Assembly (NCBI GenBank): GCA_024707325.1
Contig: JANPZY010000001.1
Coordinates: 1,240,001-1,304,000, forward strand
Direction: 5' to 3'
Source of the DNA: Opitutus sp.
GTDB lineage: Bacteria > Verrucomicrobiota > Verrucomicrobiia > Opitutales > Opitutaceae
Length of the DNA: 64,000 nt
The notes beneath the pieces were generated by a model, which was given only the letters and a program-made list of their open reading frames with translations, ran no database searches and had not been told where the DNA came from. Both the position numbers and the translations under genes were made by a program. This document shows positions 35,399-43,892 of this stretch, piece by piece. Position 1 is the first letter of the stretch. Each line of letters starts with the position of its first letter.

Positions 35399-37141
35399 GT
35401 GACCCAACCGAGCCCAGTCGCTTCTCGCCCCGCTGCTTCCGTGGCTCGCGGCGCCACGCCGCCCGCGGTGCCGCCGTTGCTGCCGATCCTGCTCCCGATC
35501 GTGCTGACCGCGATTGCTGCCGCGGTGTTGTTTTCGCGCTTCCTGCCCGCGCCCCAACCGATCGCCTCGGAGCCGAGCCCGCGCTTTGTCGATGTTACGG
35601 CCGAGTCGGGCATCACGTTTCAGCGCACCGCCGGCGCCACTCTCGACGAAGTCCCCACCACGCTCGGTGGCGGCGTGGTGAGTTTTGACTACAACCGCGA
35701 CGGCCATCCCGACCTCTTCTTCATCAACGGCACCGCCTGGCCGTGGGAGACCAAGGCCGCGTGGACGCGCTTCGGCGCCTGCGCGCTCTATCGCAACGAG
35801 GGCGACGGTCGCTTCACCGATGTTTCCGCCGAGGCCGGGCTGCAGCTCGTGGTGCAGGGCATGTCCGCGGCGGCCGGCGATTTTGACGGCGATGGTTGGA
35901 CTGATCTGTTCGTTGCCGCCGTGGGCGAGTGTCGCCTGCTGCGCAACCAAGGCGATGGCACCTTTGCCGATGTCACCGAACAAGCCGGAGTCGGCGGCGA
36001 ACCCAACACGTGGAACACCGGTGCGACGTGGATCGATTACGACAACGACGGCCAACTCGACCTCGTGGTCGCGCAATACGCGCGGTGGCCCGAAGATCTG
36101 GGGCTTGCGGGCGCATTCAGCGTCGCCGCAATGGGCCGTTCCTACGGCACGCCCACGGGTTTTCTCGGCGCGTTTCCGCTCGTGTATCGAAATTCTGGAG
36201 ACGGACGCTTCGTCCGCGTGCCCGACAGCGCCGGGCTGCGCCCGACCGATCCGCAAACGGGCCTTCCCGCACTCGGCATGCTCGCGGTCGTGCCGGTGGA
36301 CGCCGACGGCGACGCCGCGCTCGACCTGCTCTTCTCGTTCCACACCGGCGGCAGCATGCTCTATTTGAACGAGGGTGATGGCACCTTCCGCCTCTGGCAG
36401 GGCCAGAGCGGTCGCGAAGACCGCCACGAAGGCGCCGCCGCGGGTTTTGCGACCACGAGCGTCCTGAACATGGGCGACCGGGGCACGGGCGAACGCTTGC
36501 TCGCGCTGCGCGCGGCCGCGCAACTCGACGACGCGGACGCCGATTTCGCCTCACTGCCGGCGAAATTCGCGGTCGTTGCGTTCGACTACGATCACGACGG
36601 CAACCTGGAGCTGTTTTCCACCGGTGGCCGCGCGGAGCCTGACGCCGGGCGGCTCGAGCGCCGTTTCGATTTCGCCGGCACGCCCGCGTTGTATTGGAAA
36701 AATGGAGACAACTGGGCGCCCGCACAGACCCCGGAGAGCAGTGCCGCGTGGATGCGGCCGCTCTTTGCCCGTGGCGTGGCGAGCCTCGATTTCGATGGCG
36801 ACGGCAGCGTCGATCTCGTGCTCGTGCCGCACAGCGGGCGGCCTGTGCTGCTGCGCAATGATCAGCGTCGCGAACTTCCCTGGCTTCAGGTCGATCTGAT
36901 CGGCACGCGCAGTCATCCCGACGCTTTTGGTGCGCGCGTCGAAGTGCACACCCCGCGCGGCGTGCTCGCGCAAACGCGCGTGCCGCAAATGGGGTTTCTC
37001 GCGCAGTCGAGTTCCGTGCTCACGTTCGGTCTCGGCGAAGACGCGCGCGTGCGAAAAATCGTCGTCCACTGGCCCAGCGGCACGCGTCAGGAAATCGTGC
37101 CCGAAGGCGTGAATCGCCGCATCGTCATCACGGAAAAGTGA
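35399..37141 (+). CDS. CRTAC1-type FG-GAP and UnbV/ASPIC protein
   Basis: This protein of about 580 residues has one N-terminal helix (LLPILLPIVLTAIAAAVLF) that anchors or exports it. It has FG-GAP loops FDYNRDGHPDLFF, GDFDGDGWTDLFV, IDYDNDGQLDLVV, VDADGDAALDLLF, FDYDHDGNLELFS and LDFDGDGSVDLVL, and a terminal UnbV/ASPIC domain (WLQVDLIGTRSHPDAFGARVEV to KIVVHWPSGTRQEIVPEG). It is the standard CRTAC1 layout, unlike the double-propeller protein at 26587-29889. The start is uncertain: GTG at 35399 is used, with alternatives back to 35336. It is divergent from the LytS-like kinase with 76 bp between starts, so the two may share control. Confidence 0.88.
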   Translation: MTQPSPVASRPAASVARGATPPAVPPLLPILLPIVLTAIAAAVLFSRFLPAPQPIASEPSPRFVDVTAESGITFQRTAGATLDEVPTTLGGGVVSFDYNRDGHPDLFFINGTAWPWETKAAWTRFGACALYRNEGDGRFTDVSAEAGLQLVVQGMSAAAGDFDGDGWTDLFVAAVGECRLLRNQGDGTFADVTEQAGVGGEPNTWNTGATWIDYDNDGQLDLVVAQYARWPEDLGLAGAFSVAAMGRSYGTPTGFLGAFPLVYRNSGDGRFVRVPDSAGLRPTDPQTGLPALGMLAVVPVDADGDAALDLLFSFHTGGSMLYLNEGDGTFRLWQGQSGREDRHEGAAAGFATTSVLNMGDRGTGERLLALRAAAQLDDADADFASLPAKFAVVAFDYDHDGNLELFSTGGRAEPDAGRLERRFDFAGTPALYWKNGDNWAPAQTPESSAAWMRPLFARGVASLDFDGDGSVDLVLVPHSGRPVLLRNDQRRELPWLQVDLIGTRSHPDAFGARVEVHTPRGVLAQTRVPQMGFLAQSSSVLTFGLGEDARVRKIVVHWPSGTRQEIVPEGVNRRIVITEK

Positions 37142-37145
37142 CGTA

Positions 37146-37310
37146 GTCCCAGCTCGATGCGCACTTCGGGGCGACGTGGCGCGGACCTTGGCTCGACCCT
37201 GCACGCATCGAGGCTCGACGCTGTCCGCAGTGTGGCGCGACCGTGTCCGCACCTTGGCGCGACGTGGTGCGGACTTTGTCCCGACTCGGGACGGACCCTG
37301 GTTCGACTCA
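37146..37310 (-). repeat. Array 3 of the 11-bp alternating tandem repeat
   Basis: Fifteen consecutive 11-bp units are seen in reverse orientation, for example GTCCGCACCTT (37245), GGCGCGACCGT (37234), GTGCGGACTTT (37267) and GTCCCGACTCG (37278). The array starts 5 bp after the CRTAC1 stop, and its last unit ends on the last base of the convergent gene's stop codon. The repeats therefore occupy essentially the whole space between two convergent genes. Confidence 0.88.
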
Positions 37311-37724
37311 GGCCGCGGAGAAGAGGGCCTGAACCTGGCCCGGATCTTCGTGGGTAAGGTCCTTGGAAACCGAACGGCGCAGGCGCAGGCGCGTGCGCGG
37401 GGAAAGTTGCTCGAGGATCGTGTAGTGCAGATCGGCGGGCGCGGCGAAATCCCACGAGGCGGTGGGGCGGCTGCGGAGGAACGCGTTGATCTCGGCGGCG
37501 AGGTTGGTGAGCCGGCGGGATTGTTCTTCGTCGCTCAGCGGGATCTGGAACGAGCTGCGGCGGCTGAAGGGCGACTCATACGGGCCGCGGTTGGGGTCGT
37601 AGTCCCACGCCGGGAAATCCATGGACTCGACGAGCGCGGGAGGCGTCTGCTCGTCGGGAAAGAGGCTGTCGGCGTAGATGCGGAGGTGACCGTGGTCGAG
37701 AGTCACGATGTAGTGCTCGTTCAT
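37308..37724 (-). CDS. Host attachment / baeRF-like family protein
   Basis: This 138-residue protein reads MNEHYIVTLDHGHLRIYADS at the start. Its C-terminal half is LTNLAAEINAFLRSRPTASWDF, LHYTILEQLSPRTRLRLRRSVSKDLTHED. The ending, with R..V..KDLTH, matches proteins named host attachment protein, which are related to the eRF1-like baeRF domain. The name comes from an early Agrobacterium study. The domain comparison suggests a role in translation quality control or stress, and no receptor function should be assumed. It lies 2 bp after the Ohr gene, so the pair is one operon. Its stop coincides with the end of repeat array 3. Confidence 0.72.
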   Translation of the reverse strand: MNEHYIVTLDHGHLRIYADSLFPDEQTPPALVESMDFPAWDYDPNRGPYESPFSRRSSFQIPLSDEEQSRRLTNLAAEINAFLRSRPTASWDFAAPADLHYTILEQLSPRTRLRLRRSVSKDLTHEDPGQVQALFSAA

Positions 37725-37726
37725 GA

Positions 37727-38128
37727 CTAATCCAAAGTAAGGCGCACCTCGATGTTGCCTCGAGTGGCGCGGGAATAGGGGCAGGTTTGATGGGCCAGAT
37801 TCATAAGATGTTGGGCTTCGGCGCGGCGGATGCCGGGTATCGCGGCACGCAGCTCCACTGCGAGGCGATAAGCGCCGTCGTCCTGTTCCTCCAAATGCGC
37901 GCGCCCGACGACCGTGAGGCCTTCGATGGTGCGATGCGATTGGGCGGCGGCGTTCTTCAGCGCACCGAGAAAACAAGCGGCGTAGGCGCCCGCAAAAAGG
38001 TGCTCCGGCGTGACGGTGCCGGGCTGCTCCGTGGTGGAGAGCTGGACGCTGAGACCGTGGTCGGCGGTTTCGACGGTCCCGTCGCGTCCGCCATCGGCGA
38101 TCATCTCGGCCACGTGGAGTGTTTTCAT
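37727..38128 (-). CDS. ohr: Organic hydroperoxide resistance protein, Ohr/OsmC family
   Basis: This 133-residue protein has both redox cysteines in Ohr context: AACFLGALKNAAAQ (peroxidatic Cys) and HQTCPYSRATRGNIEV (resolving Cys, with the CPYSxATRGN motif typical of Ohr). An Arg and a Glu needed for catalysis are expected in the N-terminal half. The enzyme reduces organic hydroperoxides with lipoylated proteins as electron donors. It is first in a two-gene operon with the host-attachment-like gene. No OhrR-type MarR regulator is encoded nearby. Confidence 0.9.
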   Translation of the reverse strand: MKTLHVAEMIADGGRDGTVETADHGLSVQLSTTEQPGTVTPEHLFAGAYAACFLGALKNAAAQSHRTIEGLTVVGRAHLEEQDDGAYRLAVELRAAIPGIRRAEAQHLMNLAHQTCPYSRATRGNIEVRLTLD

Positions 38129-38230
38129 GGTTGTAACCTATTCAATCGAGCGTCGCCGCGAAATGGGGCGGTTCGCGGGGAGCATACTACCGGGAATATC
38201 CCCGAGAGCGGGGCATGGTTTCCCTCTGGA

Positions 38231-38258
38231 AAACGAAAAACGCCGCTAAACCGCGGCG
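38231..38258 (-). terminator. Rho-independent terminator after the alcohol dehydrogenase group
   Basis: On the minus strand CGCCGC and GCGGCG enclose a six-base loop (GGTTTA) and are followed by TTTTTCGTTT. It lies 33 bp after the alcohol dehydrogenase stop, at the end of the SDR-SRPBCC-dehydrogenase group. Confidence 0.85.
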
Positions 38259-38290
38259 TAGGGGAGTTCCCTAGGTGGGCTCCGTGAAAT

Positions 38291-39451
38291 TTAGCGCGTA
38301 GGGTCGAGCACGACTTTGATGCAGCCGTCGGTTTTCTTCGTGAACATAGCGTAGGCCTGCGGCGCCTTGGTGAGCGGGACGCGGTGCGTGATGACGAAGG
38401 ACGGGTCGATTTTCTTGTCCTCGATGAGTTTCAGGAGGGGCTGGAGGTATTTCTGCATGTGGGTTTGGCCCATCTTGAGACTGATGCCTTTGTTCATCGC
38501 CGCGCCGAAGGGCATCTTGTCGAGAAACCCGCCGTAGACGCCGGGCACGGACACGACACCGGCCTTGCGCACGCAACGCATCGCCTGACGCAGCGCGTAG
38601 GGGCGATCCGTTTCCATTTTCAGGTTTTGCTTCACGACGTCGTAGATGGATCCGTGCGCTTCCATACCGACGGCATCGATGGCGGCATCAGGGCCGCGGC
38701 CTCCGGTGTGGGCCTGCAATTCGTCCATCACATCGCCGCCGGAATCGATCGTCACGGCACCGGCCGCCTCGGCCATCGCGCGTCGCTCGGGCACGGAATC
38801 GATCGCAATGACCTTGGCCGCGCCGAGCAGAAACGCGCTGCGGATCGCGAACTGGCCGACCGGTCCGCAACCCCACACGGCCACGACGCTGCGGCCGGGC
38901 ACGATGTCGCAGTTTTCCGCGGCCATGTAGCCGGTGGGGAAAATGTCCGAGAGGAAGAGGACCTTGTCGTCAGGCAGGTCGTTTTCGATTTTGATCGGAC
39001 CGATGTCGGCAAACGGCACGCGCGCGTATTGCGCCTGACCGCCGGCGTAACCTCCGGTCATGTGCGAGTAGCCGAAGATGCCCGCGGGACTGTAGCCCAT
39101 GAGCAGCTCGGCGACCCGCGCGTTGGGATTGGTGTTATCACAACACGAGAACTGCTGGCGCAGACAATGGATGCACGCACCGCACGAGATGGTGAACGGC
39201 ACGACCACGCGGTCGCCGACTTTGAGTTTCTTCACCTCGGGCCCGACCTCGACGACTTCGCCCATGAACTCGTGGCCCATGATGTCACCTTTCTCCATCG
39301 TCGGGATGTAGCCGTCGTAGAGATGGATGTCGGAGCCGCAGATCGCGGTCGACGTGATGCGCACGATGCAATCGCGCGGGTTGAGGATCTTGGGGTCGTC
39401 GACCCGCTGAACCTCCATTTTCTTTTTTCCCATCCAGCAGACGGCTTTCAT
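38291..39451 (-). CDS. Zinc-dependent alcohol dehydrogenase, formaldehyde dehydrogenase-like
   Basis: This is a 386-residue medium-chain dehydrogenase. Catalytic zinc ligands are in [13 protein letters not shown] and GHEFMGEV. Structural zinc cysteines are in [19 protein letters not shown]. The NAD(P) loop is [29 protein letters not shown]. The long insert and overall length match the glutathione-independent formaldehyde dehydrogenase-like subgroup common in soil bacteria, whose true substrates are mostly unknown. It begins within the stop of the SRPBCC gene (ATGA) and is the last gene of its operon. Confidence 0.92.
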   Translation of the reverse strand: MKAVCWMGKKKMEVQRVDDPKILNPRDCIVRITSTAICGSDIHLYDGYIPTMEKGDIMGHEFMGEVVEVGPEVKKLKVGDRVVVPFTISCGACIHCLRQQFSCCDNTNPNARVAELLMGYSPAGIFGYSHMTGGYAGGQAQYARVPFADIGPIKIENDLPDDKVLFLSDIFPTGYMAAENCDIVPGRSVVAVWGCGPVGQFAIRSAFLLGAAKVIAIDSVPERRAMAEAAGAVTIDSGGDVMDELQAHTGGRGPDAAIDAVGMEAHGSIYDVVKQNLKMETDRPYALRQAMRCVRKAGVVSVPGVYGGFLDKMPFGAAMNKGISLKMGQTHMQKYLQPLLKLIEDKKIDPSFVITHRVPLTKAPQAYAMFTKKTDGCIKVVLDPTR

Positions 39452-40041
39452 CGTTTGAGTTTCTTTCGGAGTGAACGTTGGGGTTCGCCGACGGACTGGC
39501 CGTCGATGGTCGGGATCTCGCCGGCCTCCATCAGCGCCTTGAAGCGTCGCAGGGCCTCGCGCACCTGCTGGCTGGGCTCTTCGCCGGAAAATTTGGCGAG
39601 CAGCGCGCCGAGCTTTCCGCCGGGCGCGACATACTCGAGTTGCACGGTGACTTCGGTGCCCTCGTCGCCGGGGCCGGGCTCGAAGCGGACCGAACCGGCG
39701 TTGGCGATGTCGGCGCCTTCCCGCGAGCGCCACGCAATCAGGCGCTCGGGTTCCTCGTTGAAAATCTCCGCGTCCCACTCGACGCAGCGACCGCCGGGAG
39801 CCGAGACGGACCAGTGCGATTCGTTATCCGAGAGTCGCGTGATCGTGACCGGGTGTTTGATCACGCGCTCGAGATTTTCGAGGCTGCGCCAGAACTGAAA
39901 CAACACCGACGCGGGCTGCCGGATGGTGATGGCGCGGACGACTTTGATGCCCGTCTGATCGGGCACGGTGGCTTTGGAGCGCACGGAGGAGGAGCGCGCC
40001 GGCGTGCGGCGCGCGGGAGGACGACGGGAGGCGGTGGCCAT
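39448..40041 (-). CDS. SRPBCC family (START/Bet v1-like) protein
   Basis: This 197-residue protein has a basic N-terminal tail ([13 protein letters not shown]). An SRPBCC fold follows: [32 protein letters not shown], then [52 protein letters not shown] and a C-terminal helix. The helix-grip fold makes a hydrophobic pocket, and members of this cyclase/dehydrase subgroup bind lipids or polyketides. It overlaps the alcohol dehydrogenase by 4 bp. Genes of this kind are frequently seen next to SDR and zinc dehydrogenases, and these look like a stress-related oxidoreductase set. Confidence 0.85.
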   Translation of the reverse strand: MATASRRPPARRTPARSSSVRSKATVPDQTGIKVVRAITIRQPASVLFQFWRSLENLERVIKHPVTITRLSDNESHWSVSAPGGRCVEWDAEIFNEEPERLIAWRSREGADIANAGSVRFEPGPGDEGTEVTVQLEYVAPGGKLGALLAKFSGEEPSQQVREALRRFKALMEAGEIPTIDGQSVGEPQRSLRKKLKR

Positions 40042-40069
40042 GGCGAGAAAAGGTGAAATGCGCGTGCGG

Positions 40070-40927
40070 CTAGCGGCGCTCGTCGGACTCGGCTTCGGCT
40101 TTCTGCGCGATCTCGCCGGGCACGCGCTTCTGATCCTCGGGGTCCGTTTCCTGATACATTTTCTCGTTCATCTTCGCCTGCGCGCCGATGGGTGAAATGC
40201 GTCGGGCAAACACCATCGCCTTGTTCATCGCGCCCGGCACGAAGACGCGCTCCGCGCGCATCAACGCCGGATAGGCCAGCGTGGCGACTTCCTGCGGGGC
40301 CATGACGTTGGCCTTCTGGAACGCGTTGGTCTCCACCATCCCGGCCTTCGGGAAGAAGTCCGTATCCGTCGGGCCAGGACAAAGCGCCGTCGCAGTCACG
40401 CCCGTGTCTTCGAGCTCCGTCGCGAGCGCCTCGGTGAGCGAAAGCACAAACGCCTTCGACGCGTGGTAAACCGCGAGCATCGGGCCCGGTTCGAAACCGG
40501 CGATCGACGCGACGTTGAGGATGCGGCCGTGGCCGCGCTCGAGCATCGGCGGGAGAAAGAGCTTCGTCAGCCGCACGACCGCCTCGATGTTCAGGCGGAT
40601 CATGCCGATGTCCTTTTCGAGCGTGATCTCGTGGAACTTCCCGCGCGCGCCGAAGCCGGCGTTGTTCACGAGAATATCCACCTCGATCCCGCTGGCTTCG
40701 AGTTGGTCGAACACCTCATCGGGCGCCTCGCTCTCGCGGAGATCGGCGGCCACGACAGTGACGTCGATGTTGTGATCGCGAATGAAGTCTTCGGCGATCG
40801 TGTTGAGTTCGGTTTCGCTCGGCGCAACGAGCACGAGGTCGTGGCCGTTGCGCGCAAATTCGCGGGCGAGTTCGTAGCCGATGCCACTCGAGGCGCCGGT
40901 GACGAGGACGGTCTTGTCTTTTTGCAT
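40070..40927 (-). CDS. Short-chain dehydrogenase/reductase
   Basis: This 285-residue classical SDR has the cofactor motif TGASSGIGYELA, the structural NNAGFG, catalytic Ser in NVASIAGFEPG and the active-site YHASK. The P-A-PGPTDTDFF segment follows. The C-terminal extension (MNEKMYQETDPEDQKR) is charged and longer than usual. It is related to the DltE/YqjQ group that acts on lipids or small ketones. The substrate is unknown. It begins the minus-strand group SDR-SRPBCC-dehydrogenase, 28 bp before the SRPBCC gene, and is divergent from lutA with 179 bp between the starts and no feature seen there. Confidence 0.9.
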   Translation of the reverse strand: MQKDKTVLVTGASSGIGYELAREFARNGHDLVLVAPSETELNTIAEDFIRDHNIDVTVVAADLRESEAPDEVFDQLEASGIEVDILVNNAGFGARGKFHEITLEKDIGMIRLNIEAVVRLTKLFLPPMLERGHGRILNVASIAGFEPGPMLAVYHASKAFVLSLTEALATELEDTGVTATALCPGPTDTDFFPKAGMVETNAFQKANVMAPQEVATLAYPALMRAERVFVPGAMNKAMVFARRISPIGAQAKMNEKMYQETDPEDQKRVPGEIAQKAEAESDERR

Positions 40928-41106
40928 GGCGGGAAAGGGATGTGGTTGTCGGGGGAGGGCGAAGCGGGCGCCGAACCGTAGTGCGCGCGATGGGCCATCG
41001 CTATGGGGCCGCGTCTGGCTCGCCGCATCGGGTTCGCGCAGAAAACCCGGGAAACGGAAAACCCGGCTTGCGCGGGAAATGTCCGGACGTCACCAACTCA
41101 CCCCGG

Positions 41107-41880
41107 ATGAATCGCGATCCTCGTGCACCCCTCACGGACCGCCGCGTGCAGCTCATGGCCACCTGCCTGTGCGACGCGCTCTACGATGACGTCGCGCGCG
41201 CGACCGTGGAGGTTCTGGAGTTTCTCGGCTGCACGGTGGAGTTTCCCGAAGGCCAGACCTGTTGCGGACAGCCGGCCTTCAACAGCGGCGACTGGCCGGC
41301 CTCGCGCAAAGTCGTGCGGCACACGCTGCGGACGTTTGCCGACGACGCGCCCGTGGTGGTGCCGAGCGGTTCGTGCGCTGCGATGCTGTTTCACGGCGCC
41401 GCGCTCGCGTTTGAAAAAGAGCCCGATCGCGCCGACGTCGCGGAGCTCGGCCGCCGCACGTGGGAGCTCGCGGATTTCATCGTCAACGGCCTGCGCGTAA
41501 AAACGTGGCCCGGCCGCTGTGACGCGCGCATCGCGTTTCACCGCTCGTGTCACTCGCGCGGCACGCCGAGTAGCGAGGCGGCGCTCACATTGCTCGAATC
41601 GATCGCGGGCGTGACGGTGGTGCCCGTCGGCGAAGCGGAACAGTGCTGCGGTTTTGGTGGCACGTTTTCGGTGAGTTTCCCGAATGTTTCCGCCGCGATG
41701 GGCACGCTGAAGCTCGATCACGTGCGCGCGACCGAGCCCGATCTGCTCGTGTCGGCGGACATGAGTTGTCTCATGCACCTCGGCGGTCTTGCGGAAAAAG
41801 GCGGCCGCGCGATTCCCACGAAACATTTCGCGCAGGTGCTCCGCGATGCGCTGGTGGCGGGAGGCCAGCTCGCTCCGTGA
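41107..41880 (+). CDS. lutA: L-lactate oxidation subunit LutA (heterodisulfide reductase-like Fe-S protein)
   Basis: This 257-residue protein has the two CCG domains of the LutA/YkgE family: EGQTCCGQPAFNSGDW (about residue 50) and EAEQCCGFGGTFSVSFP (about residue 175). These bind a non-cubane iron-sulfur cluster. It reads QLMATCLCDALYDDVA at the start, as expected. In Bacillus, LutABC oxidise L-lactate to pyruvate. Here the operon follows the same order, A then B then C, and lies next to the L-fucose cluster, whose last step releases L-lactate. The stop overlaps the GTG start of lutB. Confidence 0.93.
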   Translation: MNRDPRAPLTDRRVQLMATCLCDALYDDVARATVEVLEFLGCTVEFPEGQTCCGQPAFNSGDWPASRKVVRHTLRTFADDAPVVVPSGSCAAMLFHGAALAFEKEPDRADVAELGRRTWELADFIVNGLRVKTWPGRCDARIAFHRSCHSRGTPSSEAALTLLESIAGVTVVPVGEAEQCCGFGGTFSVSFPNVSAAMGTLKLDHVRATEPDLLVSADMSCLMHLGGLAEKGGRAIPTKHFAQVLRDALVAGGQLAP

Positions 41881-43892
41881 AACAACCGATCGACCAATTC
41901 GTGGCGGGGCTGCCGGCGGACAAGCGCGAATCCGTTTACCACAGCACGAAGGGCACGCATGAGAAGCGCACGCGACTGCTCTACGAACGCTTCGCCGATC
42001 CCGACCGGCTGCGCCAGCTCGCGGGTCAGATCAAGCAGCACACGCTCGAACACCTCGACACCTATCTCCCGCAGGCCGAGGCGAAGCTGCGCGCCAACGG
42101 CGCACGCGTCCACTGGGCCGCCACCGCCGACGAAGCCTGCGCTCACGTGCTCGCGATCATGCAGGCCCGCGGCGCCACGAAGATGGTGAAGGCGAAGACG
42201 ATGGTGAGCGAGGAGATCGGCCTGGCGCCTTTTCTCGAGCGTCACGGCATCGAGGCGCTCGAGACCGACCTCGGTGAGTTCATCGTTCAGATCGATCACG
42301 ATCACCCGAGCCACATCGTGCGGCCGATCATCCACAAGAGCCGCCGCGAGATCGCGCAGAGTTTCGAGCGCGAAGGCCTCGGCGCCTACGACGACGATCC
42401 GGAAACGATCACGCGCCGCGCCCGCGCGTATTTGAGAAACAAATACATGCAGGCCGACGTGGGCCTCACCGGCGCGAACTTCGTTTCCGTGGAAAGCGGC
42501 CGGCTCGTGATCGTGACCAACGAGGGCAACTCGCGCTTCAGCCTCGCCGCGCCCAAGTGCCACATCGCGCTCGTCGGCATCGAGAAACTCGTCCCGCGCG
42601 ATCGCGACCTCGGGCTCTTTCTCAATCTTCTCGCGCGCAGCGCCACCGCTCAATCGATCACGGCTTACACCGAGTTTATCTCCGGTCCGAAATCTTCGAC
42701 GCAGCCCGACGGCCCCGAAGAGATGCACGTGATCTTCGTCGATAACGGCCGCACCGATGTGCTCGCGAGCGAGTGCCGCGACATTCTCCGCTGCATCCGC
42801 TGCGGCGCGTGCCTCAACGTCTGTCCTGTTTACCGGCAGGCGAGCGGCCACGCGTATCGCAGCGTTTACCCGGGGCCGGTCGGCGCGGTGCTGTCGCCTT
42901 TGCTCGCGGGAAAGAACTTTCCGCAGTTTGCCGATCTTCCGAAAGCCTCGTCGCTCTGCGGCGCGTGCAACGAGGTGTGTCCGGTGGATATCCCGATTCC
43001 CGATCTGCTGCTGCGTCTCCGCGAAAAAGGAAAGCGCGATCACGCCACGCTCGCGTCTGCCGCGACGCCGTCGATGGGCGCGTGGGCGTTGCTCGCCTCG
43101 CAGCCGACCGCATGGCGCGCGGCGCTCACGGGCGGCAAGGTGATCAACTATCTTCCCACCAAACTGCTCCCGATCGCCGCACTGCGCGCATGGGAGGAAA
43201 AAACGCACGCTGCCCGAGTGGCGCGGCGGCGAATTCAGGAAATGGCTGCGCCAGCGCCGCGCGCGGAAAGGTCAGGCATGAGCACGCGCGAAGGCATTTT
43301 CTCCCGCGTGCGCGGCGCGCTCGCTTCGCTGCCGCGTCGCACGCCGCTCCCGAATTGGGAGGCGGAGGTGCTGGCTCCGGTCGCGACTCAAACCGCAACG
43401 AGCGACGACCTGGCCCTCTTCGTGTCCCGACTCGGTGCGGTCAATGGCACGACCTGCGCCACGGTCGCGGAGCTCGTGGCGTTGCTCGACCAGAACGGCT
43501 GGCGCCACGGTTACTGTGATCCGTCGCTGTGGAGCGAAATTGCGGCGGAGTTTCCCGCGGAGTTCACGGTCGAGAGCGAGTTCGATCGCACGCGGATTGA
43601 CGACTACGCGTTCGGCGTCACGCGCGCGAGCGGAGCGATTGCGGAGACGGGCACGTTGATTCTCTCCGATCACGACACGTCCACGCGGCTCGGTGCGCTT
43701 GCGCCGTGGGTTCACGTGGCCGTGCTGCGGAAGTCGGGGATTTATCCGAGCATCGCCGCCGCGCTTGCGGAGATGCCCGCGGATCCGAACGTCGTGTGGG
43801 TCACGGGTCCGTCGAAGACCGCCGACGTCGAAGGCATCTTGATCGAGGGCGTGCACGGACCCGGCAGGCAGATCGCGCTGATTCTGGATTAG
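41877..43892 (+). CDS. LutB iron-sulfur protein apparently fused to LutC
   Basis: The 671-codon frame starts with GTG inside the lutA stop. Residues 1-467 are LutB, with two 4Fe-4S ferredoxin motifs (CIRCGACLNVCPVY and LCGACNEVCPVDIP) and NEGNSRFSLAAPKCHIALVGIEKLVP. Residues 468-671 are LutC, starting MSTREGIFSRVRGAL and carrying YAFGVTRASGAIAETGTLIL. In known systems these are two proteins. The internal ATG at 43278 lies in an ATGA, the arrangement used elsewhere in this genome for overlapping genes, and a one-base shift just upstream would give LutB a stop there. The fusion may therefore be an artefact of an indel. Confidence 0.88.
   Translation: MKQPIDQFVAGLPADKRESVYHSTKGTHEKRTRLLYERFADPDRLRQLAGQIKQHTLEHLDTYLPQAEAKLRANGARVHWAATADEACAHVLAIMQARGATKMVKAKTMVSEEIGLAPFLERHGIEALETDLGEFIVQIDHDHPSHIVRPIIHKSRREIAQSFEREGLGAYDDDPETITRRARAYLRNKYMQADVGLTGANFVSVESGRLVIVTNEGNSRFSLAAPKCHIALVGIEKLVPRDRDLGLFLNLLARSATAQSITAYTEFISGPKSSTQPDGPEEMHVIFVDNGRTDVLASECRDILRCIRCGACLNVCPVYRQASGHAYRSVYPGPVGAVLSPLLAGKNFPQFADLPKASSLCGACNEVCPVDIPIPDLLLRLREKGKRDHATLASAATPSMGAWALLASQPTAWRAALTGGKVINYLPTKLLPIAALRAWEEKTHAARVARRRIQEMAAPAPRAERSGMSTREGIFSRVRGALASLPRRTPLPNWEAEVLAPVATQTATSDDLALFVSRLGAVNGTTCATVAELVALLDQNGWRHGYCDPSLWSEIAAEFPAEFTVESEFDRTRIDDYAFGVTRASGAIAETGTLILSDHDTSTRLGALAPWVHVAVLRKSGIYPSIAAALAEMPADPNVVWVTGPSKTADVEGILIEGVHGPGRQIALILD

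Noticed and set aside
37308..37724. Phage or host-adhesion function from the name host attachment protein
   Set aside because: The name is historical. The protein is small, without signal peptide, and paired with Ohr.
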